From Streptomyces hokutonensis (GTDB lineage Bacteria > Actinomycetota > Actinomycetes > Streptomycetales > Streptomycetaceae), in contig NZ_BARG01000027.1 in the NCBI RefSeq assembly GCF_000376565.1, positions 62,001 to 126,000 on the forward strand: 64,000 nucleotides of DNA, given 5' to 3'. How positions within the stretch are numbered: position 1 is the first letter of the stretch; every line of letters starts with the position of its first letter. Positions 49,590 through 57,398 of the stretch are shown in pieces. A model generated the notes under the pieces. That model did no database searches. It saw nothing but the letters and a program-made list of their open reading frames with translations, and had not been told where the DNA came from. Made by a program: the position numbers and the translations under genes.

Positions 49590-49937
49590 ATGTCCGACGC
49601 CTCGCTCTGGACCGCCCTCGCCGATCCCCACCGGCGGGCCATCGTCGCCCTGCTCCTGGAGCGGCCCCGGCCCGTCGGCGAGATAGGGGAGGCCTGCGGT
49701 CTGAGCCAGCCCAGCACGTCGAAGCACCTGCGGGTGCTGCGGGACGCGGGCCTGGTCCGGGTACGGCAGGACGCACAGCGCCGCGTCTACGCCCTCGACC
49801 CCGCCCCGATCGCCGCACTCGACGCCTGGCTCGCCCCCTACCGCGAGCTGTGGAACCGCAGCCTGGACCGGCTGGGCCAACGCCTCGACGAGACGTCGTA
49901 CGACACCGACACCGAGGAACCCACCCCGAAGGGCTGA
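49590..49937 (+). CDS. ArsR-type winged-helix regulator
   Basis: A 115-residue regulator whose winged helix is intact: 'LWTALADPHRRAIVALLLERP' (about 6-26), then 'EIGEACGLSQPSTSKHLRVLRDAGLVRVRQDAQRRVYAL' (about 30-68; core SQPSTSKHLRVLRDAGLV). It lacks Cys pairs for metal binding, so it belongs to the metal-independent group that is usually paired with SRPBCC genes. GGGAGG lies about 12 nt before the ATG. It is followed 6 bp later by an SRPBCC gene; the two are co-transcribed and the regulator probably represses the pair. Confidence 0.92.
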   Translation: MSDASLWTALADPHRRAIVALLLERPRPVGEIGEACGLSQPSTSKHLRVLRDAGLVRVRQDAQRRVYALDPAPIAALDAWLAPYRELWNRSLDRLGQRLDETSYDTDTEEPTPKG

Positions 49938-49943
49938 TCCATC

Positions 49944-50471
49944 ATGTCCGTCGACCTCACCGGCACGTATCTGACGCTCGACGACGGCCGCCCCGCCGTC
50001 CGCTTCAGCCGCGTCTACGACCAACCCCTCGACCGCGTCTGGCAGTTCGTGACCGACCCCGACGAACTCGCCCAGTGGTTCCCCTCACGCGCCGAGTTCG
50101 AGCTGCGCCCCGGCGGCACGGTCACCTTCAGCGGCGACCCGAACATGCCGGAGTCGACCGGCCAGGTCATCGCCGTCGACCCGCCCCGGCACCTCTCCTT
50201 CGAATGGGGCGGCGACGAGCTGCGCTTCGACCTGGAGGAGGTCGAGGAGAAGCGCACCCGCTTCACCCTCACCAACGTCCTGAGCGCCGAGGACACCGCG
50301 TCCCGGAACGGGGCCGGTTGGGAGGTGTGCCTGGCCGCGCTGGACGCGAAGGCCCGTGGCGAGCGCGCCGAGGGACCTCATGCCGGTGCCGGCGCGCCCT
50401 GGAAGGAGTTCTACGACGGCTACTTGGCGGCCGGGATCCCCTCGGGCGCGCCCGTGCCCGGCCTGGACTGA
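49944..50471 (+). CDS. SRPBCC (AHSA1-like) protein
   Basis: A 175-residue START/Bet v1-like protein of the AHSA1 group: 'FSRVYDQPLDRVWQFVTDPDELAQWFPSRAEFELRPGGTVTF' covers the first helix-grip block (about 21-62), and 'WGGDELRFDLEEVEEKRTRFTLTN' follows. Such proteins bind a hydrophobic ligand in the central cavity; the function here is unknown. AAGGG lies before the ATG. It is coupled to the ArsR gene and converges with the ABC operon with a 4-bp gap. Confidence 0.9.
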   Translation: MSVDLTGTYLTLDDGRPAVRFSRVYDQPLDRVWQFVTDPDELAQWFPSRAEFELRPGGTVTFSGDPNMPESTGQVIAVDPPRHLSFEWGGDELRFDLEEVEEKRTRFTLTNVLSAEDTASRNGAGWEVCLAALDAKARGERAEGPHAGAGAPWKEFYDGYLAAGIPSGAPVPGLD

Positions 50472-50475
50472 CCTC

Positions 50476-53292
50476 TCACGCCATCTGCCGCCGCACCAGC
50501 TCGTGCAGCCGGCCCCCCGTGTCCGCCAACAGCTGGGCGGGCGGGCCCTGTTGGGCGACCTTGCCGTCCTCCATGACGACCACGCGGTCGGCGTCCAGGA
50601 CGGTCGAGAGGCGGTGCGCGATGACGATCCGGGTCGCGTTGAGGGCCTTGGTGCTCTCGATCACAGTGCGCTGGGTCTCGTTGTCCAGGGCGCTGGTCGC
50701 CTCGTCGAAGAACAGGATGCGCGGCCGGCGGATCAACGCCTGCGCGATCATGAGGCGTTGACGCTGACCGCCCGACACCGCGCCGCTGCCCGCCACGATC
50801 GTGTGCAGGCCCATCGGCATCCGCTTGATGTCCTCGGCGAGCCCCGCCATCTCGGCCGCCGCCATCGCCTCCTCCGGCGTGAACGGCTCGGTGCCGCAGA
50901 TGACGTCCAGGATGGAACCGGTGAACGGCTGCGCGTGCTGGAGCACCACCCCGCACTGCCGCCGTACCGCCGACTGGTCGAGGGCGCCCAGGTCCTGGCC
51001 GTCGTAGAGGACGCTGCCGGAGACCGGTTTGTCGAAGCCGATGAGGAGGCGCAGCAGGGTGGACTTGCCGCAGCCGCTGGGGCCGACGATCGCCACGAAC
51101 TCGCCCGCGCGCACCTGGAAGGACACGTCGTCGAGGACGAGGGGGCCGTCGTCGGCGTAGCGGAAGGACAGCCGGCGGGCCTCGATGGCGCCGGACAGCT
51201 GTCCGGGGCGGGTGCTCGCGGTGCGGACCTCCGGGGCCGCGTCCAGGACCGGCCTGATCTCCTCGAAGAGCGGCAGTGCGGAGACCACCGAGACGAAGGC
51301 GCCGGTCAGGCTGGTGACGGAGGTCAGGACCATCGTCACCGACGTGTTGAAGGTGAGGAAGGCGGCGGCCGACATCGAGCCGCGCGCCGGGCCCGCGAGC
51401 AGCATGAACATCAGCAGGGTGCAGACGGGCAGATACACCGCGCCCATCACCGTGCTGAGGTTCTTGATCCGGCCGACCTTCTGCTGGAGTTCACGGCTGC
51501 GCGCGAACTCGGAGGCCCAGGCCGCGTAGGCGTAGTTCTCCGCCGCCGCCACCCGCAACTTCGGCAGTCCGCGCAGGGTTTGGAACGCCTGGTTGTTCAG
51601 CTTGTTGCTGAGCACGACCAGCTTGCGCTGCCAGCGCACCTGCCACAGACCGAGCCCCAGGAACACGGCCGCGATCACCACGAGCATGCCGATCGCCGCG
51701 AGCGCCATCGACGCGCTGTACCAGAACAGCAGCCCCAGGTTCATCACGCCTACTGTCACCGACTGCGCGACGACAGGGCCAACTCCCGCCAGCAGACGGC
51801 GGATCGAGCTGATGCCCATCGCCGCGCTCGCCAGCTCACCCGTCGAGCGCTCGGTGAAGAACTTCGTCGGCAGCCTCAACAGGCGGTCCCAGACGGCCGG
51901 TTGGAGCGTGGCCTCGATCCGGCCCTCAAGGCGGAGCATGGTGAGGTTCTCCAGCAGCATGAAGGCCGCCGCCACCACGCTCGTCACCATCACGGCCAGA
52001 CAGACCTGCACGATCAGGCCGGTCTGCGCCTTCGGCACGAACTCGCCCAGCACCTTGCCCGTCGCGATCGGCACCAGCGCCCCGATCGCCACCGTCACCA
52101 GCCCGCTGATCAGCAGGTTGGAGAGGTCGCTCCCGGTGCCCTGCATGCTGAAGCGCAGCAGCCCGAGCGGGCTGAGTCGCCGCTCGGGCAGCGGGCGGTA
52201 GAACATCACCGCGCGCGGCTCGAACTCCTCCGCGTTCGCCTTCTCGATCGGCGTCTCGCGCCCGGTCGCCGGATGTACGGCGACGTAACCGCCGCGCCGC
52301 CACAGCAGCGCGACCGGCGCCCCGGACAGCGCCCGACGGCCCACCAGCGGACCGACGTTGTCCCGCCACCAGCGCCCGTCGAGCCGTACGGCCCGCACCC
52401 GGACCCGGGAGGCGAGGGCGATCCGCTCGACCGGGTCCAGCCGGTCGCTCTCGCTGCCGCTCTGCGCGGGCTCGGCGAGGGTGATGCCGGCCGCCTCGGC
52501 GACCAACTTGCAGGCCGCGTACGACGCGTCGGCGTCGGCGGCCGTCGTGCGCCGCGCCGAGGACTTGCCGATCGACGCGAGCAGCGTCCGGTCGGCCTGG
52601 GCGCGGACCGCCTCACCGGCCTTGATACCGGCGGCGGTTCGCGTCTCGTGGGTGCGCTCCAGCTGCTCGATCCACTTGTCCAGCGTGGAAAGGAGGCGGT
52701 ACTGCTGGTCGACCATGCCCTGCCAGACACCGGGGTCCATCAGCAGATCGGCCGCCGCCTCCGCGCCGTACAACGACCCGTACTGCACGCTGCCCGGCGG
52801 CACTTGCATCCAGAACACGTCGTCGTCGGTGAGCGCGGCGGCTCGCTCGGTCGCCATCGGCGCCTGGAAGAGGATCGAGAGGCCGCGGCCGACGCCGAGG
52901 GCGAGGGCGTATTCGAGCGGGCTCGAAGTCGGCGGAACGTACTGGGGGTTGCCGTACTCGTCGTACGACCAGGTCTGGGTGTTCGCGGGCTGGTACAGCT
53001 CCCGCAGGTTGATGCGGTGCACCACGCAGTCCCGCAACGGGCGTGCCACCAGCGTGTGTTGGGGGCCGGTGACCGGGCCGAGCAGCAGTGAGCCCGCCTC
53101 CAGCCGGCCGAGGTGGTGCCAGTGGCCCTGCTGCACGGCGTCCACCGCGAAGAGGTCGATGGCGCCCGACGCGACCAGCCAGAGCACCTGCGGGCCTTCG
53201 AGGTCGAGGCGGTTGAACCCGGTGCAGTCGATCGGCGTGCCCAGGGATCCCAGCGCGCCGAGGACCAGGTCGCCTTCGTGGACGGACGTCAT
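50476..53292 (-). CDS. NHLP-type peptide-export ABC protein (permease/ATPase, no peptidase)
   Basis: A 938-residue ABC exporter half. Residues 1-~380 are soluble and family-specific. The TM domain spans about 405-690, and the ATPase about 710-938 with Walker A GPSGCGKST, signature VSGGQRQR and Walker B RILFFDEATSALD. It lacks a C39 domain. This is the second ABC subunit that NHLP bacteriocin systems carry beside the peptidase-containing one. Its ATG follows the previous stop by 1 nt (TGA-G-ATG) behind AAGGAG, so it is translationally coupled. It is the last gene of the export operon. Confidence 0.92.
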   Translation of the reverse strand: MTSVHEGDLVLGALGSLGTPIDCTGFNRLDLEGPQVLWLVASGAIDLFAVDAVQQGHWHHLGRLEAGSLLLGPVTGPQHTLVARPLRDCVVHRINLRELYQPANTQTWSYDEYGNPQYVPPTSSPLEYALALGVGRGLSILFQAPMATERAAALTDDDVFWMQVPPGSVQYGSLYGAEAAADLLMDPGVWQGMVDQQYRLLSTLDKWIEQLERTHETRTAAGIKAGEAVRAQADRTLLASIGKSSARRTTAADADASYAACKLVAEAAGITLAEPAQSGSESDRLDPVERIALASRVRVRAVRLDGRWWRDNVGPLVGRRALSGAPVALLWRRGGYVAVHPATGRETPIEKANAEEFEPRAVMFYRPLPERRLSPLGLLRFSMQGTGSDLSNLLISGLVTVAIGALVPIATGKVLGEFVPKAQTGLIVQVCLAVMVTSVVAAAFMLLENLTMLRLEGRIEATLQPAVWDRLLRLPTKFFTERSTGELASAAMGISSIRRLLAGVGPVVAQSVTVGVMNLGLLFWYSASMALAAIGMLVVIAAVFLGLGLWQVRWQRKLVVLSNKLNNQAFQTLRGLPKLRVAAAENYAYAAWASEFARSRELQQKVGRIKNLSTVMGAVYLPVCTLLMFMLLAGPARGSMSAAAFLTFNTSVTMVLTSVTSLTGAFVSVVSALPLFEEIRPVLDAAPEVRTASTRPGQLSGAIEARRLSFRYADDGPLVLDDVSFQVRAGEFVAIVGPSGCGKSTLLRLLIGFDKPVSGSVLYDGQDLGALDQSAVRRQCGVVLQHAQPFTGSILDVICGTEPFTPEEAMAAAEMAGLAEDIKRMPMGLHTIVAGSGAVSGGQRQRLMIAQALIRRPRILFFDEATSALDNETQRTVIESTKALNATRIVIAHRLSTVLDADRVVVMEDGKVAQQGPPAQLLADTGGRLHELVRRQMA

Positions 53293-53293
53293 C

Positions 53294-55516
53294 TCACCGC
53301 TCCTTGACCAGCGTGGCGTACGCGCCGCCGGCCGCCACCAGGGCATCGTGCCGCCCGCGTTCCACGATCGTCCCGTGTTCGAGGACGACGATCTCGTCGC
53401 TGTCGCGCACCGTGCTGAGCCGGTGGGCGATCACCACGCAGGCGCAGCCGCGCTTGCGGAGGTTGTCCATCACGACCAGCTCGGTCTCCGCGTCCAGGGC
53501 GCTCGTCACCTCGTCGAGCACGAGGATGCTGGGCCTGCGCACCAACGCCCGTGCGATCTCCAGGCGTTGGCGCTGACCGCCGGAGAAGTTGCGCCCGTCC
53601 TGCTCGACCCGGCTGTGGATACCGCCGGGCCGCCGCATGACCACGTCGTACAGGGCCGCGTCCCGCAGCGCGTCCGTGACCGCTTCGTCCGGGATCGACG
53701 GGTCCCACAGCGCCACGTTGTCGCGGACCGAGCCCTCGAAGAGAAACACGTCCTGGTCGACGAAGGAGACGGAGGCCGCGAGCGCGCCGCGCGGGATGTC
53801 CTCAAGGCGGTGGTCGTCGATGCGGATCACGCCCTCCCAGGGCGTGTAGAGACCCGAAATCAGCCTGGACACCGTCGACTTGCCGCTGCCGGAGCCGCCG
53901 ACCAGCGCCACCTGCTGACCCGGTCCGACCGTCAGTGAGAATCCGGTGAGGAGGGGCTTGTCGAGGGGGCTGTAGCCGAAGGTGATGTTCTCCAGCTCGA
54001 CGTGGCCCTGAAGCCGGCGGGTCGAATCGGCGCCGCCCGCGCGGGAGTAGAGAGGATCGGCCTGGAAGTTCTCGACGTCCTTGAGCCGGGCCACGTCGGC
54101 CGCGAAGTCCTGGATGCGGCCCGCGACGCCGTTGAGCCGGGTGATCGGCGCGGTGAAGCGGGTGACCAGCGCCTGGAAGGCGACCAGCAGACCGACCGAG
54201 ATGCCCCCCTCCACGGCTCGCATGCCGCCGATCCACAGGATCAGCGCGCTGTTGAGGGAGGCCAGCGTCGGCGCGACCACGCCCAGCCAGGCGCTCGGCA
54301 CCCCGAGCCGCTGCTGCTCCTCCAGGGTGGTGGCGTGTTGTCCGGCCCACTTGCGGAAGTAGCCGTCCTCACCGCCGGTCGCCTTCATCGTCTCGATCAA
54401 CTGGAGCCCGGTGTAGGCGGTGTTGGTCAACCGGGCGGAGTCGGCGCGCAGTTTCGCGGTGCGGGTAGCGCGCAGCCGGATGACGACCCGCATCGCCACC
54501 ACGTTCAGCAGCGCCACCCCGATGCCCACGTAGGTGAGTTGGGGGTCGTAGGTGTAGAGGAGCACCGCGTAGAGCACCACGACCACCGCGTCCACGCCCG
54601 CCGCCGAGAGGTCGCGGGCCAGGGTCTCGGCGACGGAGTCGTTCGACTGGAGGCGCTGCACCAGGTCGGCCGGGCTGCGCTGGGAGAAGAAGGTCACCGG
54701 CAGCCGCAGCAGATGGCGCAGGAAGCGGGCGCTGGAGAGGGTGGAGGAGATGATGCGGCCGTGCAGCAGGTTCGCCTGTTGCAGCCAGGTCAGCACCAGG
54801 GTGAGCAGCACACAGGTCCCCATGGACGCGAACAGCACGGCCAGCAGGGAGGTTTGACCACCTATCAGAAACATGTCGATGTAGGTCCGGCTGAGTGCGG
54901 GCATCGCCGCGCCGACCAGGACCAGCAGCAGGCTGGAGAGGACGGCGGCGGGCATCGTGCCCGCGGTGCCGCGCAGCCGGGCGGGCATCGCGCCCAGGAC
55001 GCCCGGCTTGCGCCCGCCCTTCTCGAAGCCTTCGCCCGGCTCCATGACGAGGACTACTCCGGTGAAGCTGGAGTCGAAGTCCTCCATGGGCACGAACCGG
55101 CGGCCCTTGCCGGGGTCGTTGATGTACACCCCGCGGCGGCCGAAGCGGCGCCCCATGCCGTCGTAGACGACGTAGTGGTTGAACTCCCAGAACAGGACGG
55201 CAGGGGACCGCACTTCGGCGAGGGCGGCGGTGTCCATCTGCATGCCCTTGGCCGTGAGGCCGTAACTGCGGGCCGCCTTCAGCAGGTTGCTGGCGCGCGA
55301 GCCGTCGCGGGAGACACCGCAGGCGATGCGGAGTTCCTCCAGCGGGATGTGGCGGCCGTAGAAGCCGAGGACCATCGCCAGGGAGGCGGCGCCGCACTCG
55401 ACGGCCTCCATCTGGAGGACGGTGGGTGAACGGACCGTCTTCGCACGGCCCTTGGGCACCGGGCGCTTCGGTGGCGCGGAACGGCGCCGGGAACGGGTGT
55501 CCTGTGCGGGGCTCAC
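53294..55516 (-). CDS. NHLP-type ABC exporter with C39 peptidase domain
   Basis: A 740-residue protein that cleaves the leader after a double glycine and exports the peptide. The C39 domain (about 30-155) has the oxyanion Gln35 and catalytic Cys41 in LQMEAVECGAAS, His114 in FNHYVVYDG and Asp134 in YINDPGKG. Then six TM helices (about 185-470) and the ATPase (about 500-740; GGSGSGKST, FSGGQRQR, ILVLDEVTSALD). All catalytic residues are intact. The GTG start overlaps the HlyD stop (GTGA). Its cognate substrate should be the 71-residue GG-peptide at 56.5 kb. Confidence 0.95.
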   Translation of the reverse strand: MSPAQDTRSRRRSAPPKRPVPKGRAKTVRSPTVLQMEAVECGAASLAMVLGFYGRHIPLEELRIACGVSRDGSRASNLLKAARSYGLTAKGMQMDTAALAEVRSPAVLFWEFNHYVVYDGMGRRFGRRGVYINDPGKGRRFVPMEDFDSSFTGVVLVMEPGEGFEKGGRKPGVLGAMPARLRGTAGTMPAAVLSSLLLVLVGAAMPALSRTYIDMFLIGGQTSLLAVLFASMGTCVLLTLVLTWLQQANLLHGRIISSTLSSARFLRHLLRLPVTFFSQRSPADLVQRLQSNDSVAETLARDLSAAGVDAVVVVLYAVLLYTYDPQLTYVGIGVALLNVVAMRVVIRLRATRTAKLRADSARLTNTAYTGLQLIETMKATGGEDGYFRKWAGQHATTLEEQQRLGVPSAWLGVVAPTLASLNSALILWIGGMRAVEGGISVGLLVAFQALVTRFTAPITRLNGVAGRIQDFAADVARLKDVENFQADPLYSRAGGADSTRRLQGHVELENITFGYSPLDKPLLTGFSLTVGPGQQVALVGGSGSGKSTVSRLISGLYTPWEGVIRIDDHRLEDIPRGALAASVSFVDQDVFLFEGSVRDNVALWDPSIPDEAVTDALRDAALYDVVMRRPGGIHSRVEQDGRNFSGGQRQRLEIARALVRRPSILVLDEVTSALDAETELVVMDNLRKRGCACVVIAHRLSTVRDSDEIVVLEHGTIVERGRHDALVAAGGAYATLVKER

Positions 55517-56319
55517 GGCAGCAGCCAATCGAGGGGACGCTGATCGGCCAGCCGGATCGAGGCCGAGGCCATGGTCATGGAGGTGAGCGCGAACGGCGGC
55601 CCGTCGGCGGACGACCACTTGTAACCGCTCTTCGTGCGCGCCGACTTGTCGAGCCTCACCAGCACGGCCACCGGCCTGCCCTTCTTGGTGAACTGCTCGC
55701 CCAGCTGGCTGTCGCCGAGGAACGCGGCGATCTGCTGCGCCGACTGGGCGGACCGGTCCACCGCCTTCACATGGCCGCGCAGCACGCCGTACGTCTGCGT
55801 CGGCACGGACGAGACGGTCAGGTCGACGGCGGCGTTCGCGGGGATGGAGGCCGCGTTCTCGGCGGGCACGTACACCGTGGCGTAGAGCGGATCGGTGGCG
55901 CGCGCGACCTTCTCCACGGCGGCGACGTTCGCGCCGGTCTGGATGATCTGGCCGATGGTGGCGGCGAGCGCGGTGATCCGGCCCGCGGCGACCGTGCGCA
56001 CGACGGAGTCGCCGTCGGCCGTACGGACCTGCAGAACAGGAGAGTTGGCCGGCAGCCGTTCGCCCTCCTGGGCGACGACGGCGGTGACCTGGCCCGCGAC
56101 CGGGCTCTGCAGGATGTAACTGCCCTCGCCGTGCGTGAGGATGGCGGACGCCCCGACCGTGGACGCCACGGAGCCGGTCACCGCCCACACGGACGCGGCG
56201 GCCACGACGACCACCGTCACACAGAGCACGAGCCAGCCCTGAGGACGCGCGAAGCGCACCGGAAGATCGAGCTCTTCGGGCGACTGGAGCTTGGCGAGGG
56301 CCTGTTGGCGGAACTGCAC
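55513..56319 (-). CDS. HlyD-like NHLP system secretion (adaptor) protein
   Basis: A 268-residue membrane-fusion-type adaptor. One TM helix (WLVLCVTVVVVAAASVWAVTG, about residues 29-49) is followed by an outside part with lipoyl-like half motifs (ILQSPVAGQVTAVVAQEGE, about 68-86, and AAGRITALAATIGQII, about 106-121) and a beta-barrel. It links the ABC exporter to the outer face of the membrane. GAGGGAAGTTCC precedes the GTG. It is the first gene of the three-gene export operon, 106 bp behind the precursor peptide gene, with an attenuator hairpin in the gap. Confidence 0.92.
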   Translation of the reverse strand: MQFRQQALAKLQSPEELDLPVRFARPQGWLVLCVTVVVVAAASVWAVTGSVASTVGASAILTHGEGSYILQSPVAGQVTAVVAQEGERLPANSPVLQVRTADGDSVVRTVAAGRITALAATIGQIIQTGANVAAVEKVARATDPLYATVYVPAENAASIPANAAVDLTVSSVPTQTYGVLRGHVKAVDRSAQSAQQIAAFLGDSQLGEQFTKKGRPVAVLVRLDKSARTKSGYKWSSADGPPFALTSMTMASASIRLADQRPLDWLLP

Positions 56320-56376
56320 GGAACTTCCCTCACCTAGGGGAGAGATCTTTTACGGCACACGAGTACGGCACCGGAA

Positions 56377-56407
56377 AGTCCCGGAGCCGGGAAACGGCTC
56401 CGGGACT
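56377..56407 (-). terminator. Intercistronic hairpin between precursor and export genes
   Basis: AGTCCCGGAGCCG and its exact complement CGGCTCCGGGACT flank a 5-nt loop: a perfect 13-bp GC-rich stem starting 18 nt after the precursor stop. In bacteriocin operons such a partial terminator keeps precursor expression above exporter expression. Confidence 0.7.
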
Positions 56408-56425
56408 CGGTGGAACAAGGCGCGA

Positions 56426-56641
56426 TCAGAGACCGGCGACCAGGCTCGTGACCGGGGCCACGTTCAGGCCGGTGGTGCCCTCGACGGTGCCGATGACCGA
56501 GTCGACCAGGCCGGAGACCGGGACAACGCCGTCGACCAGGCCGGTGACGGTGCCGAGGGCGTTCACGGACAGACCGCCGGAGACGTTGTCGAGCTCGGCG
56601 TCGGAGATCTCAACGGTCTCGACCTGGGGGGTGGAGTTCAT
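56426..56641 (-). CDS. Double-glycine leader peptide, Cys-free acidic core
   Basis: A 71-residue peptide. The leader (residues 1-23) ends in AELDNVSGG and matches the ELxxIxGG pattern that C39 peptidases cut. The core (residues 24-71) is 48 residues, made almost only of Gly, Val, Leu, Ser, Thr, Ala, Asn, Pro and three acids; it has no Cys, Lys, Arg or aromatic residue. It contains three related blocks: TGLVDGV, SGLVDSV and TSLVAGL. No modification enzyme is near, so a plain exported peptide is likely. AAGGGAAG precedes the ATG. Function unknown: bacteriocin, signal or self-assembling peptide. Confidence 0.85.
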   Translation of the reverse strand: MNSTPQVETVEISDAELDNVSGGLSVNALGTVTGLVDGVVPVSGLVDSVIGTVEGTTGLNVAPVTSLVAGL

Positions 56642-57398
56642 GGGGGAACTTCCCTTCATATGGATATTCACAAGGGGGAGCGGCCCCTCTGGGGACAGAC
56701 GACGGCCGCGACCGCAGGCGCCGGGCGCCGTTTCCGGAGCCCTTGCGGCTCCTGCGGTGCGATGGATCAAAGCACGGTGCGGACGGGCGCAGCCAATCAA
56801 ACTCCCGTCCCACCAGGGCACTTGAGCCCCAGGAGGCGCGAACCGTGCAGGCGTGGGCACGAGGTGTCGGCGAGTTCTTCACACGCTGCACGGCATCGCT
56901 CCGTAAGAGGGCTTGCGGCGCCGAAGCGGAATGGGACACTCCCCACCAAAGGCGTTTCCGGGGGTGTGTGCATGTGCAGATCCGTCGAGTCCGGTGACTT
57001 GGTTGGGTACGCGCTGTGCAGATTCCCTGAAGCCGGGATTCCGTCGACCGTTCTCGACGGACCGTTACTGATCGATCGCGTTCCGTTTCGGTCCGGGAGT
57101 GGGGCAACTGAGCGCGTGCACGCGGCGGTTCGGGCGGCCACCGATTCGATCAAGACATCCGGCCGTTCCGCGGACACCGGACGCGCAGGGCCCGCCGCGC
57201 CGTGCGCACAGGCCCGCAGCCACCTCGTACCCCTTCCGGGTCAGCGCTTGGACATGGCCGATTCGCGTTTTCGCAAAGGAAGTTGAGAAACGGAATTGAA
57301 CACCTCACGTGACACGTGCGTATCAACGGGCATCCAGGCGCCCCCATAAGCCGCCACCCCCGGCGGCACAGACCCCGGTCCCCAGGAGGTCGAGAAGT
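56642..57398. other. Long divergent intergenic region between the GG-peptide and S1 protease genes
   Basis: These 757 bp, the longest gap in the window, are less GC-rich than their neighbours and hold no gene I can support; frames on both strands lack ribosome sites and family resemblance. The promoter of the peptide operon and that of the protease must lie here. TCACGTGA and CACGTG overlap just upstream of the protease, which could be a regulator site. Confidence 0.55.

Noticed and set aside
56426-56641. Lanthipeptide precursor
   Set aside because: The core has no Cys and no LanM/LanB/LanC-like gene lies nearby, so thioether rings cannot form.
56797-57177. A second small peptide gene upstream of the GG-peptide
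   Set aside because: No ribosome site, no GG leader and no hydrophobic core; the frame is not peptide-precursor-like.
57325-57345. CACGTG/TCACGTGA overlap as a defined regulator site before the S1 protease
   Set aside because: Short palindromes of this kind are frequent; without a matching known consensus I only mention it in the gap entry.
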